Below are positions 1 to 11,280 of a stretch of 64,000 bases of DNA, in pieces. Source of the DNA: Macrosoma leucophasiata (lineage: Eukaryota; Arthropoda; Insecta; Lepidoptera; Hedylidae); contig JAWQUS010000030.1 in assembly GCA_036365455.1 (NCBI GenBank), forward strand, positions 16,574,001 to 16,638,000. Direction: 5' to 3'. The position numbers were made by a program, and so were the translations under genes. Each line of letters starts with the position of its first letter. Positions within the stretch are counted from its first letter, which is position 1. Under the pieces are notes generated by a model that made no database searches, was not told where the DNA came from, and saw only the letters and a list, made by a program, of their open reading frames with translations.

Positions 1-755
1 TGAGTAGTTGAAGGAATCGCTACTCGTCAAATTTTTAATACTTATTATTTATTTATTTATTTATTAAGAAAAGTTACAAAAACAATTTAAATGTAGCTAC
101 AAAAATGCCACAAAACTCTTAGGTAATGGGTTTGTCCTGGCACCTTTACATTCGAAGCTCTAATACTATTTAAATACTATTGAAACATATCTTTAAAGCT
201 AATTAGGTATATTACAATATTCTCGAGAGCGATATAAAATTTAACAAGGATAAGCTAATTAGTTATCTACAGAACCTTAAAAATATATACTTAACACTAA
301 GAAAAGGCTACACATACACTATGAAGTGCGGTACGGGAAAAGGTGTAGGTACCTATCAGCCAATAAACATGATTTAAACAACAATTAATGCATTTACCTA
401 TATTTAACATGATTTGTGTTGTATATGTGAGTTAATACATCATAGACATATTATTATATGGAAAGTGTAACAACGTGACTTTGTGAAGGTTAGCAGGTTT
501 TAACATACGTTTTGACACGTGTACCTCGAACGGCAGGTGTTTTTGAAGGTAATAATTTGGCTACTGGACTTGATAATTATTCACTATTAATGCTTTTCGC
601 CATCAAATGATAACGTGTGATACACAAACGAAGTATTTTTAAATTAAACGAATATGTTTTAGATATACACAGTAGTAGGCTAGCATTGTAGTTTTCGCCT
701 TAAAACTTAAATAACACTCCAGTATAACTAGCTTCAAAGTAATTTAAAGCTAGAG
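1..755. other. Upstream AT-rich DNA, no gene seen
   Basis: No long open frame and no repeat shared with the rest of the window was found here. A short TTTA microsatellite lies near 45-65. This is presumably flanking DNA or distal promoter of the exon that starts at 969. Confidence 0.5.
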
Positions 756-968
756 GTGCACTCAAAATATTTTCAAAGCTTAAAACGTGAGCGTGCGGTC
801 ACGAAGCTCCCATTCGGCCGCCCGGAGCGACGTCAAAGGAGATTAGGTTCGTTTACACAATTGTCGGCTCGCCTTCAAGCTGTCGCGCCGGATTACATCG
901 GATCCCGAAACCCGTTCTCCTATGTTCAGTGGCCAGTGTTGAATAGTGAGTGTTTTGAATAGAGCGAA
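756..968 (+). promoter_or_regulatory. Probable 5' UTR / promoter-proximal region of the exon-1 gene
   Basis: GC and CpG content rise abruptly from about 790 and stay high to about 1540, unlike the AT-rich surroundings. A TAG at 960-962 is in frame with, and just upstream of, the ATG at 969, so the coding start is bounded. An Inr-like TTCAGTG occurs near 924, but the transcription start cannot be fixed from sequence. The call is inferred from position and composition. Confidence 0.4.
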
Positions 969-1542
969 ATGGCTTGGGGATACTGGTCGGCGTCGTCGGT
1001 GCTGCCGGACCGCGGGCGCAGTCCGCGGCGGGCGGGCACGTCGGTGGTGCACACGCACCCCAACCCGCCGACGGCCCGGGAGGTGATGGAGACGCACGAC
1101 GAGAGCATAATACACACGGCGTCGACGTCACGCGACAGCCGGGACCACTCTGCGTCGCCACACTCGTCGTCGAATGGAGGCCACTCGCACCACCACGAAG
1201 TGAGGCACGCGGTGCCGGCGAGCGCGCTCTTCGGCGAGAGTTACGGGGAGCTGTCTAGAAGGCCGTCGCTGGATCTTGGTTCGGTGCGGAGCGCGCTGGC
1301 GTCCTGCTCGGGCGGCGGAACGCTGAGTGCTGGGTCAACGCTGACGCGGGGCGGGACCTTAGCGGACTATCTGCCGCCGACGCCGTGTCCCCACCATCAC
1401 CGCGTGTACGTGGACCACCACAAGCACTACGAGCAGCCGATCCAGCCGGTACACGTGGGGGTGCCGCATCACTCGCACTCCCACGCCTCCAGTAGGCACC
1501 ACACGGACGACGAGGATGACCTTGAACCGGCGTACGCTACAG
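969..1542 (+). CDS. First coding exon of an unrecognised host gene (His/Ser-rich N-terminus)
   Basis: The open frame starts at ATG 969 in a good context (purine at -3, G at +4), with an in-frame TAG at 960-962. It reads 191 complete codons to a splice donor CAG|GTATGA at 1543, so the intron is phase 1. The protein starts MAWGYWSASS and is polar. It contains an RGRSPRR basic patch near residues 15-21, several Ser/His stretches (for example SHHHE and DHHKHYE), a Gly/Ser/Thr segment followed by DYLPPTP, and an acidic DDEDDLEP near the end. There is no signal peptide, membrane segment or enzyme motif, so it would suit an intracellular or disordered N-terminal region. I do not recognise the family and give no function. 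GC content is far above that of the flanking DNA, as for a host exon with CpG-rich start. Without the donor the frame would run only to 1568, which supports splicing. Confidence 0.75.
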
Positions 1543-1548
1543 GTATGA
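1543..1548 (+). other. Splice donor of exon 1 (GTATGA)
   Basis: CAG|GTATGA fits the insect 5' splice consensus. High-GC coding sequence stops at this point and AT-rich sequence with stops follows, so the exon boundary is supported by both signal and composition. Confidence 0.7.
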
Positions 1549-2074
1549 TTAGTGATTATGATACTTAAACATTTACACGTGCTTGTTTATTGTGGGTATT
1601 TTTAGAAACTAAAACTTCTCTTATAAAGCTCAAAAGTTTGTTCGTTTGGTTGAACGCGATAATCTCAGGGACTACTAGTTCGAATTAAAATATTTTATTA
1701 GTCTTGTATCACTTATATATAGCCTTCATTTATCAAGGAAGGCTATAGACTAAACAACATCACGCTACGACCAATAGGAGCGGATATTCAATGAAAAATG
1801 TTACTAAAATGGAAAAAAAGTTTTCTACGCGAATGGCGTCGCGGGTGCAGCTGGTATATCATATTGATCAAACTTGCGTGTTTTTTTTGCAACAATAACC
1901 ACCTTGAACAATATTTACCTTTTTCCAACCACCACCAGTGAAATTAGTCGCTAAACGTAAAAACGGTCATCGTTCCGGTTCGACTATCATAAATAGCGAA
2001 CACTTTGATGTTTACATTAAAGTGTCTATCAATGAATAACTAACCGTTTCGCTAATAAAAGCGAACTTTGATAG
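1549..2074. other. Unique DNA, nothing recognised
   Basis: AT-rich. The phrase near 1725-1785 (a tatatag start, then a CTACGACCAATAGGAGC-like part) resembles the middle of the Helitron-like element at 49589-49773, so a degraded relative may be present. Confidence 0.35.
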
Positions 2075-2086
2075 ATATAAAAGAAT

Positions 2087-2238
2087 CAAAAGAATCAGTC
2101 AGCCCGTGACCACGGCAGCTGGAAAGCGACCGAAACGTCGGGTATATGAAGAAGTTTGGGAGTGTTGTATACGCGAGAAAATCCGCAAGTTTAATTTCTA
2201 CAATGTATGAAGATCGCGAAAACCTACGAAAACGTTAC
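2087..2238 (+). repeat. Family F retroposon fragment
   Basis: Shares with 10960-11268 a GTGACCACGG...GCGACCGAAACGTCGGG core and a 3' end reading CGAAAACCTACGAAAACGTT. Flanks 2075-2086 and 2239-2250 match at 11 of 12 bases (atataaaagaat/atataaaagagt), which fits a target-site duplication of a 5'-truncated retroposon. Confidence 0.6.
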
Positions 2239-2250
2239 ATATAAAAGAGT

Positions 2251-4044
2251 TCGTTTTTCGTTATTTTTATCTATTAATCACTGTCTACATTTCCGGAAAA
2301 TTATCCTTTTTTTAAACTGTAAGAATAACTGATTGTAATATTCCAGTTTAGAAATGTTTATTTGTATGTTGGGTCGTATTATAGAAACAATCTTGCCTAT
2401 AATTATACGAGCAAGCTTTCCTTCAATCACCATAACAAAATGAGTTCCGATTCCTGGTAGTCGAAGACGATAATAATATAAGGTAACATGGTAGCATTTC
2501 CCCGAACAGAACGTGAGTTTAATCAATTCGTGCAAATTTACATAAGTTTAGCAATAACCAATGCTTGCAATGCCGTTAAGTTTCGTGTTGAAGTTTTATT
2601 TGTATTTATTACACTCGGTGATTCACAAGTAATATCGCGTCGTTCACCCGTGGACCACCCGTCCTCAACGAGTGGACGCCGTAAAACGAGGCGGTGCTGG
2701 TCGGGTGCCGGTTGGTTGTAGTCAGCTATGACCCATTATCCAGATATGTGGTACAAGCTCTCGGCTAAAATACACTGCCCCCTGTGAAATAGGAAATATC
2801 GATTGTATACGCACAACGACTAGAATTAAAGTCTGCGCGCAATAGGTATATAATTGAGCATTGCTTTACATGTGGACCACTAAACTTTCCCAGAACAGTT
2901 CCTTACATAGTTCGACCAATTCATGTTAATTGATCGCTAGGTTACCGTGGCCATGTAAACCTAACGATCCTGTTTTGGTTTACCAAACGCGGTCCGTTTG
3001 TAAGACGTTTATTGTTGTGCTCGTTTGGTATTTAATGGGCCTTAGGTCCTTGCTAATGGCCGATTATAGTTCAGCTCTGACCCGGCTGTGAACCGTGATT
3101 GTATATCATGTATGGCTTTTAGTGGGTTGTTAATCAATCTTAGTGTTTACTAATTATTGCCGGTTTTCGTTTTGGTACCAATTTTATGGTCGTAACATTT
3201 TTTTGCGGACTCGTGTGTTGTTTAGGTATTTACTAGAATTAAGGCAAAGGATTACAAATCCGCGACTTATTTCGCGAATAATTCCAGTTTTTGAAGGATC
3301 TTGGCGTAACCTTATGTGGAGGATCGGGTGGAAATATTTCTCTGACTAATAAGGTAGACCCTCCGACAAGCGAGGTGATAGTGCCGTACTAGTCTACTTC
3401 CCCGAGCATTTGGCCAGTGCAAGGGGCACTCAGCCGAAATAAATTAAAACAACGGGCTAAAAGAGACATGTACGCCCAATCCTCAGCTTAGGGTGTTGTA
3501 AGGAGACACAAGATACATGCGATTAGAGGCACTGCATTTTTCGCTTAAGTCATCGATTTGTGCTCCCCAACAATTAACACTGGGAAGTAGTATATATTAG
3601 GCAACTCGTATGAAAACTTCGTTGGTGCGATTCAGTGGATCGTTCGTGATTGGCCGTACAAAACAAGTGCTTGAGTTATCTCATTATTTCAGCAGATGTC
3701 GTCTTATGTAAAGGACGGTAAATTTCCTTTAATTCACCATTCTATTAGTGAAAGAATTTCTAATATAGGTCCAGTAGTGTTTGAGATTCTTCGTTAATAA
3801 TAAATAGACAAGAGGCAAGTAAGCATAGGGTTCACGCTAATGGTGCGTAAATATTGCATCATAAAGAAATATACATAGAAACCAAATGTCTGAATATAGA
3901 TGTGTTTGTATTATATCTCACCACACGTACGGCATATTGGCGAGGCACAACAGTAAAACTTAACTCAAACCTACTTTGAGTGTTTAAAACTAATTGAAAA
4001 CCAACATTCTCACCTATTTTTAACCATTAAGTGAAACAATATCC
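2251..4044. other. 1.8 kb of unique AT-rich DNA, no feature supported
   Basis: Open frames here are all under 80 codons, have no recognisable motif and no coding-like composition. No repeat seen elsewhere in the window was recognised. Confidence 0.4.
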
Positions 4045-4099
4045 AGGCGCTAAACGCAATAGACGGGCGGTGTCCGATCGCATTACGTGTGAACTGGGG

Positions 4100-4107
4100 T
4101 GACGTCA
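4100..4107. promoter_or_regulatory. CRE-type palindrome TGACGTCA in cassette 1
   Basis: Perfect 8-bp CRE (CREB/ATF family binding consensus). The same site recurs in cassette 3 at 4908-4915, and cassette 2 has the one-base variant TTACGTCA at 4544-4551. Function is inferred only from the motif. Confidence 0.35.
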
Positions 4108-4907
4108 TTAGGAACAGTCGCGACACTCGCATCGGCGACGGGGCGCGGGTTTTTTGTATCTATACGTGCCAATATACTTGGATCAAAAAAAAATACTTTA
4201 CTATATTAGTCTTCTTCATATTTAGCGTTTATATAACAGGCGGGTGCCTGTGGGTACCAGTAAGCAGTAAGGTAAGCAGTGGGTACTGCTGCGTTGGGAG
4301 ATAGAGATTTTTAGCCAGTGCTACCCTCGGAGTTATGTGTCCGGATATATTATCACCTTATTACGAGTACGTGCAAGATAACGTAATTGGCATGAGTGTT
4401 TGCGTGTATGCATGAATGCTTACATTTGCTTTGGCCTACCGCTGAATACAGGCCTGAAGTTACGTTTTACCTACCTATCGTTGACCATTAGGCGATAAAC
4501 GTTATAGACGGGCAGTGTCCGATCGCATTACATGTGAACTGGAGTTACGTCATTAGAAACAGTCGCGACACTGCCGTCGGCGACGGGGCGCGGGTGTTTT
4601 GTATCTATACGTGCCAATATACCTGGATCGAAAAAAAAAAATTACTACACTTCATATTTAGCGTTTATATAGCAGGCACCTGCTACGCTGGGAGATAGAC
4701 ATTTTTGGTACATTCCCAGTGCTACCCTCGGAGTTATGTGTCCGGAGATATCATCACCTTATTACGAATACGTGCAGAATGCTTACATTTACTTTTGCCT
4801 ACCGCTGAATACAGGCCTGAAGTTACGTTTTACCTACCTATCGTTGACCATTAGACGCTAAACGCAATAGACAGGTGGTGTCCGATCGCATTACATGTGA
4901 ACTGGAG

Positions 4908-4915
4908 TGACGTCA
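4908..4915. promoter_or_regulatory. CRE-type palindrome TGACGTCA in cassette 3
   Basis: Same motif and context as 4100-4107; kept through the cassette duplication. Confidence 0.35.
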
Positions 4916-5329
4916 TTAGGAACAGTCGCGACACTCCCGTCGGCGACGGGGCGCAGGTGTTTTGGATCTATACGTGCCAATATGATTATATGCGCATATT
5001 TAAGTTCTATATTGAAATATGTTCATGTAACTAAGTTGATGGTTTTTTGAAAAAAATTAATTTTTGTGTTGAAGAAACTTTTTGAATTGAAATTTATAAA
5101 ATTATGTTGGTGTTCTTCATGTATAGACGATTGTCATTGGTAAAGATATCTGAAGTTTCATGCCCTTTGAAAGTCAGTTAGCTCACTTACCTACACAATG
5201 GTATTGTAGCATGTAACCACCCTTCATTTATTCACTTGCTAGATACATTTTCAAAGCTATTTTTATTTGTAGTGATTTTGGTGTAGAAATGCTCACATTA
5301 CACATTTAATTTGCACAAACGGGTATATG

Positions 5330-5975
5330 AAAACGAGAGCGTTGCAATGAGCGCGTATCACAATAGACGGTTTATCTCACATGTCCAGGCGGCGGGCGGC
5401 GGGTGTCCGGTCGCGTTCCGAACTGGGTCGCCACGTCACACTGTTTTCCCTCTCGATCACTGCGACCCAGTTATTTTGTTAAGAGTCTAATTTATAGAGT
5501 GTAGTGTAGTTAGAAGTTGTTTATCCTTTCGAAAATTACACACGGTGTTTTGATTTTTATACTGAACTTATATAACTAAGTATTTATCGTAGTATCTGAC
5601 CGTGTTCCAAACTGAGTCACCACGTCTTCTGGTTTCGTATTGTCTCTTGATCAATGAGACAATGTTGTTCCGGGCGGATTTTTATTTATTATTTTAATGG
5701 CATAAGTAATTCGTTCACTTTCTTGATTTTATTCACGTATTCCATTTCACGTGTTTAAAATCGGAATAAATCAGCCACAATAATACATTTCATTTCTATA
5801 AATAGTCGAAATAAGTAAACGAGATAGTTGCATTGAGTGCGTGTCACAATGAACGGTTTATCTCACCTGTCCAGGCGGCGGGCGGCGGGTGTCCGGCCGC
5901 GTTCCGAACTGGGTCGCCACGTCACACTGTTTTCCCTCTCGATCACTGAGACCCAGTAATTTTGTTAGGAATCTA
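5330..5975 (+). repeat. Two direct copies of a related GC-rich cassette
   Basis: About 5330-5495 and 5815-5975 are near-identical: GGTTTATCTCAC, TGTCCAGGCGGCGGGCGGCG, CCGAACTGGGTCGCCACGTC, CACTGTTTTCCCTCTCGATC. A diverged third piece lies at 5600-5680. Order of motifs (AATAGACGG, GTGTCCG, GAACTGG, ACGTCA) matches the 4045-4985 cassettes, so all belong to one duplicated family. A minus-strand fragment is visible near 6662-6704. Confidence 0.75.
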
Positions 5976-6028
5976 ATTGAGCACACGTTGATGGAGACAT
6001 TATGCATACATAATTCAAATCATCAATC

Positions 6029-6308
6029 AATTTCACTGGTGGTAGAGCACCAGTGACGGTGCTCGCAGGCGTAGGCACCAACGCATTACCTCATATACTT
6101 GCCGCTAAATGGTAGTGTTCAGCAGTATCGTGTTCCGGTCAGGTGATAATGTACGGCCCTATAATTTCCGGCACAGAGGCATAACACCTTAGGAGTGGTA
6201 ACGCATCTGTATTTTCACTTTGGTTTTTTTGCGGGTGTCTATAGGCTGCAGTCATCACTTAACATCAATGTGAACTGCATGTTTGTTTGCCATAACATAA
6301 AAAAAAAT
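6029..6308 (+). repeat. Family A SINE-like element, near full length
   Basis: Reads from ACTGGTGGTAGAGCACC through the conserved middle (AGTGTTCAGCAGTATCGTGT) to an A-rich tail. Family orientation is defined by the A tail on the 3' side, which points to retroposition. Confidence 0.8.
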
Positions 6309-6870
6309 AATAATATTGATGTTATTTTGCAATAATATAATGCTGGAATATTTTGTACATATCAAAACCGAAACAACTTATGGAACCAAAAAAAAAACAG
6401 AACAGTTGCTTTGGTCGTTTTTTTTTTTTGTTCATTAGATATCCCCCATATCTTATGATCAAAATAAAAAACGTCATAAATATATCCGTATACTACACAA
6501 CACAACTACACAATTTATCTCAAATGGTCGAGTAGTTTTGCAGTAAATCATGACAACGTGATAAGATTTTTTTTTGTTTGCCACTTCATAACATAAAAAA
6601 AAAACAATTTTAGTACACATCGCATTACCTAGATAGTGAAACACTAACAACAGAGCACGTAGACACATACACAACAGCGTGCCGCCTGGACAGGTGCGAT
6701 AAACCACCCATTGTAATACAACCTGCACATTGATATTGTTCTCTCATTCATTTTGCTTGTGCTTGGGCAAACGTATATTATGCGTATGAGTAGAGTAAAT
6801 GAAAATCAAATATTTAATGAAGGTGGTTTCAATTTTCCCAGTGCCACCTTCGGGGTTTAATAATGTACCC

Positions 6871-7168
6871 CATAGAGCAACGCGGCCCACCGGTCGCGGC
6901 GGACCGATGGGGAGTAGCCATAGCGTGTATTACCGATGCAAAACAGCCTTTCATTTTTTGCGGTGGGAAATGCGTGCGACACACACGCACACTACAAAAA
7001 TCGTCTATTACTACGAAACGCACTTCCTTCCTTGACTTTAACAAAATACAGAAACAATTTCACGAACACATTTAAACATCTAGGCGACTGGTATATGCCC
7101 ATTTGGGCTTGTATTTTGACAGACAGGAAAGCCTGCATATGGCTACTCCCCTCCGGTGTTGCTCTATG
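6871..7168 (+). mobile_element. Family C MITE (hAT type) with perfect 8-bp TSD
   Basis: Ends are CATAGAGCAAC and GTTGCTCTATG (terminal inverted repeats). It is flanked by atgtaccc at 6863-6870 and 7169-7176. Eight-bp duplications and CA-start termini are the hAT signature. No transposase frame. Confidence 0.85.
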
Positions 7169-7176
7169 ATGTACCC

Positions 7177-7676
7177 GGATGTGTCAATAGGCTCGCCATC
7201 TCATGGCGCAATCTACATCAGGGAATATACGCATCAAGTTTTCTGGTCAGAAAGTTGGAAGGATCATGGCAAGATTTGTACAGAAAACATGAAAAAAAGG
7301 TACACGGTAAAACAGGATGGAAATATTATACAGTGAACCTAAACAACATTTTCTGATACTTAAAATATGTTTAACTCTCCGGAATAAAAAGTTTGAAATT
7401 GAACTTTAGTATGGAGTGCTTCTACTGTTGTTAGGAAAGACGATTTTTATTCCGGTGATTTAAAAATATTTTAAATACCAGAAGATGTTTTTTAGGTTCC
7501 CTAGATAATATTTCTAATCCGTTTTACCTTGTACCTTTTTCTTACTTTTTCAATGTATGAAACTTGCCATGATTCTTTGGCATGGAGCTTGCAAAGGAGC
7601 ACTAAAAACAGGACCCATAATCTTACGCATCGGGAATTATGCGCTCACGGAGTAGCGGACAAAAGCTAGTATTTTA
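7177..7676. other. Unique DNA, nothing recognised
   Basis: AT-rich; small open frames only. Confidence 0.35.
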
Positions 7677-7915
7677 ATAGAATTTACAATGCTCATCAAA
7701 AAATATTGCACATCGAGCTAATGAAAGTGTTCATCGGCTAATTTTGTACAGCTTTATCTCTGCTGCCCACTGCCTACATAAGTACTGATCCGTCCTGTCC
7801 GTTATTGGTCAAAACTTGATCAAAATTGTGCACAAATGTCACATAGGTGAGGTGCGAAACAGAACGCTCTACAGACTCGAAATAAGCCGAATTCTCCTTC
7901 CTAAGGTCGATAGGC
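7677..7915. repeat. Repeat shared with 39698-40190
   Basis: Shares AATATTGCACATCGAGCT, a TATTGGTCAAAACTTGATCA block and a CGCTCTACAGACTCG block, in the same order, with the region around 39.7-40.2 kb. There the copy is split by a family A insertion. Confidence 0.6.
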
Positions 7916-7934
7916 AATATTTCTTGTAAGATAC

Positions 7935-7957
7935 TAGTAGTAGTAGTAGTAGTAGAA
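7935..7957. repeat. TAG trinucleotide microsatellite
   Basis: Run of agtagtagtagtagtagtag. Confidence 0.8.
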
Positions 7958-8165
7958 GTAACATGACAAGTGACAAGTATAACATCCGTGTTTTCTAATA
8001 CTCCCTATACAATGCCATTAGACCATCAACGACACAACGTAGCTATGCATTAAACTTATCGCGTAGACAGGAAATGTTCATTGTCAGACTCGTCCTTCTC
8101 TGAGTTGTCTCCGGACAACGTGACGTCACGTAGACGTTTTTGCTGGCTTATAATAATATGAGTAG

Positions 8166-8385
8166 TTATTTACTGATGGTAGAGTTTCAGTGTAGATGCT
8201 CGAGGGCGTAGGAACCACCGCATTACCAAATCTATCTGCCGCCAAATGGTAGTGTTCAGCACTATCGTGTTCGGATTACATGGTATGTATGTCCCCGTAT
8301 AATACAAATCATTGACATAACAACTAAGGTCAATGTGAACTGAATGTTTGTTTGCCTCATTTATTGAAAAAATAAAAAAGTATCT
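8166..8385 (+). repeat. Family A element, internally deleted
   Basis: Starts TACTGATGGTAGAGTTTCAG, keeps GGTAGTGTTCAGCACTATCG, then jumps to the 3' block TCAATGTGAACTGAATGT and an A-rich tail. Confidence 0.7.
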
Positions 8386-8989
8386 CTTACTAGTGTGTCG
8401 AAGAATACAATACGTCAGAAAGGTTCTACTCCACAATAGGAAGACAGAAAGCTAAAAACATAAAAAGGAGACTAGCACTGAATGCAACCTTTGAATACAG
8501 ATATGAAGGAATGAACGGCGAACGCTTTGCGAATGTAATTATGCGTTCCATTCACCCGGAGGAATAAAGTTAACAACGATGACCTAGTTTCATTCATTCA
8601 CGCACATAATTATGAAGGTTTACACGGTCAGATGACTGACTTGGTCGGGGAAATGAGCGCTTCTTAGTGTCAAGGGTGACTTTGTGTGATGTGGCTATTT
8701 GTGTCGTTTAGTAGAGCCATTGCATGTTTGTTATGGTTCCGTAGCCGATTATCAGATGGCTCTTTCAAGCTTTAAGTTCACTTATACGCTGTGGATCGTT
8801 AGTTTTGTTCACTTTTTGGAGAAGATTTAATACTAATCACGATGAGGCGTTGGTTTTGTATTACCATTCAGATTTGTAAAATGACTGTATGCATTTTTAA
8901 TTTCGTGATATATTATAGATATAGTTTTTCCGTATGGATATCGCGTCGGAAACAATGTCGTTACGTACATACGCCTAAATATTATATCG
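8386..8989. other. Unique DNA, nothing recognised
   Basis: No repeat or coding signal recognised. Confidence 0.35.
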
Positions 8990-9275
8990 TTCACTGGTGG
9001 TAAAGCTCCAGTGACGGCACTCGCAGGCGTGGGCACCACCGCATTACCTAATATACTTGCCGCTAAATGGTAGTGTTCAGCACTATCGTGTTCCGGTCAG
9101 GTGGTATTGTATGGCCCTGTAATTTCCGGCACAGAGTCATAACACCTTAGGCCTCAGGAGTGGTAACGCATCTGTATTTTGACCTTGGTCTTTGTGTGGG
9201 TGTCTATAGGCTGCAGTCATCACTTAACATCAATGTGAGCTGCATGCTTGTTTCCCACTTCCATCACATAAAAAA
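8990..9275 (+). repeat. Family A element, near full length
   Basis: CACTGGTGGTAAAGCTCCAG at the 5' end, ACATAAAAAAG at the 3' end, all internal blocks present. Confidence 0.85.
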
Positions 9276-9546
9276 GACAGCTAAACAGTCCGTTTCAATA
9301 GGGAAAGAATATAAAAGCTTTCAGCAAATCTTCTCTAAAAACAAAACTGGTTGCCTGTAAAGTCGGTTTTACGGGCGAAGATTTTACGTGACAATGTCTT
9401 TTTCTCGGTAGAAAGGCATTCGCCGGTCCGGCAGGCCTCTCTCTCGTTCGGTGACTCATCGTTACGTTACCGGGCGTTACACTTTTTCATGAGTGACTCC
9501 GAGCCGCAACCTAATTTAAGACGTTGTCACGTCAAAAAAGATGGGT

Positions 9547-9832
9547 AGCTTTACTGGTGGTAGAGTTCCAGTGCAGGAGCTCGAAGGCGTAGGCACCATA
9601 GCATTACCTAATTTATCTGCCGCGAAATGGTAGTGTTCAGCACTATCGTGTTCCGTTTAGAAGGTAATGTATGGCCCCGTAATAACCATAACAGAGACAT
9701 GACAACTTGGGTCTCAGGGGTGGCAACACATCTGCATATTGACCTCTGATGTCTAGAGCTGCAGTCATCACTTAACATCAATGTGAGCTGCATCTTTGTT
9801 CGCCACCTTCCATATATAAAAAAATAAAAAGA
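9547..9832 (+). repeat. Family A element, diverged subfamily
   Basis: 5' hairpin reads GAGTTCC-AGTGCA-GGAGCTC, where a T replaces C but still pairs as a G-T wobble. It shares TAATTTATCTGCCGC and CATAACAGAGACATGACAAC variants with the copies at 15.4 and 18.0 kb. Confidence 0.8.
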
Positions 9833-10067
9833 CTGCTGTTGAATACTTTTTGAATTATATTGCGTATCTTTCACACTACGACTCCGACTGACTTGGTCGA
9901 GGATATAAGCTCCCCTTAGTGTCAAGGGCTAGTTTGTAGTTGTGGTCAGTTTAACAAGTGCCACTTTAGGTTTGTTAGGATTCCGTAGCGAAATAACATG
10001 CATCTGTGTATTAATACAAGGTTGTTTTTGTAGGTAAACATTGTAAAGAAGAGAGACTCGTTTATCT

Positions 10068-10270
10068 ATAAAAAAAATACGCTTACACTCGCAGCCCCAC
10101 AGTAGGTTTAAACCTGTGTCGTGGGTGCCGTTGTACACATACAATACATACACAAACACCCAGACCCTAAACAAATATCTGTAAGCCATACAAATATTTG
10201 TCCCGATGCGGGGATCGAACCCGCGACCTTTCGCATCAAACGTCACACCGCTGGACTAACCGGGTCGTCC
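10068..10270 (-). repeat. Family D tRNA-derived SINE
   Basis: On the minus strand the head at 10270 reads GACCCGGTTAGTCCAGCGG (A-box-like) with GGTTCGATCCC (B box) about 35 nt later, so it is tRNA-derived. The tail ends in an A/T run near 10068. The flanks gtttatctata and gtaaatctata match at 9 of 11. A second copy is at 54382-54593. Confidence 0.75.
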
Positions 10271-10947
10271 GTAAATCTATAGCGCGAGCATACATATATC
10301 TTCGTTTATATTTACTTAATCATAGTTTATGGTTGTTCAAATTCTATGCTAAGAGCTACCGTGTCCTCATATTTTATGCAAAACGATCCAGCTTCGGATT
10401 TGTAATGAACAAACCTGTCTGTAATAATTATACCGTGACATTGTTTCGCTCTCTGCGTGTCTCATCGATGATTATCTTAACTCTGTACTCAAATGGAGTG
10501 TTCATTGCATTATTAATTCAATCTGTTTAATATGCTGATGCTAGTTTATATAGAAAATGTTATTTGCCCGACATACTACATTGGATTTTTTAAATTAAGT
10601 TTTGATTTATTGACAAGCACTTAAAAATTGAACACAGCATTTCTAAATAGGAAGAGAAAATCATAATAGCGTTATGTATTGTATTACAGTATCTATATTT
10701 TTTTTCAATGTTCGTCAATTATCTTAACTAACTCTAAAATTACTTATGTTAAACTCATATAAAAAAAAATTGTTTGATATCCTAACAATATAGCGTCTCT
10801 CAATATACGAGTATGTCATATATACCATTTTTAAAGTGAGCTACCTATTTTGTGACTCGAAAGTGACCTTCTTGAAATATCCTTATTTTTGTTATTTACC
10901 CATATTTTGGTTATTAATTTAGTTGATATGTGAATTAGTACATTAAC
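10271..10947. other. Unique AT-rich DNA
   Basis: The 110-codon frame at 10198-10530 begins inside the SINE and has no recognisable domain, so it is not called a gene. Confidence 0.4.
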
Positions 10948-10959
10948 ATCATTTGATTT

Positions 10960-11268
10960 GTAGAAATTAAACTTGCGGATTTTCTCGCGTATACAACACT
11001 CCCAAACTTCTTACACCCGACGTTTCGGTCGCTTTCCAGCTACCGTGGTCACGGGCAGACTAGTAGTTTACATCGCACTAGGGTTGTGTTCCGTCTCAGC
11101 TATATAAGACCAGGCTGAACATCGTCGAATTAGTCTGCCCGTGACCACGGTAGCTGGAAAGCGACCGAAACGTCGGGTGTAAGAAGTTTGGGAGTGTTGT
11201 ATACGCGAGAAAATCCGCAAGATTAATTTCTACAATGTACGAAGCTCGCGAAAACCTACTAAAACGTT
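10960..11268. mobile_element. Inverted pair of family F with 12-bp TSD
   Basis: Two arms of about 105 bp in opposite orientation (CTTGCGGATTTTCTCGCG on the left, CGCGAGAAAATCCGCAAG on the right, each with the GACGTTTCGG/CCGAAACGTC core) surround about 75 bp. Direct repeat atcatttgattt flanks it exactly at 10948-10959 and 11269-11280. The right end matches the 3' end of the copy at 2087-2238. Confidence 0.75.
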
Positions 11269-11280
11269 ATCATTTGATTT

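Larger units (their letters stand above)
4045..4985 (+). repeat. Three tandem copies of a GC-rich cassette
   Basis: Copies lie at about 4045-4185, 4492-4635 and 4852-4985. Each has a CGCTAAACGCAATAGAC-like start, GTGTCCGATCGCATTAC, a GACGTCATTAG stretch, and GTATCTATACGTGCCAATAT at the end. Between copies 1-2 and 2-3 a second shared segment (CAGTGCTACCCTCGGAGTTA, then a SINE-B-like 3' end) is also repeated, so the unit is about 0.36-0.44 kb and includes old SINE sequence. Confidence 0.8.

Noticed and set aside
974..1258. Overlapping frame in exon 1
   Set aside because: Same GC-rich exon in another frame; it lacks the bounded start and does not reach the splice donor.
6799..7336. Several 66-78-codon frames across the MITE
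   Set aside because: The same peptides recur wherever family C occurs (16.7, 22.7, 24.6, 36.7, 50 kb), in frames fixed by the repeat; MITE sequence, no protein motif.
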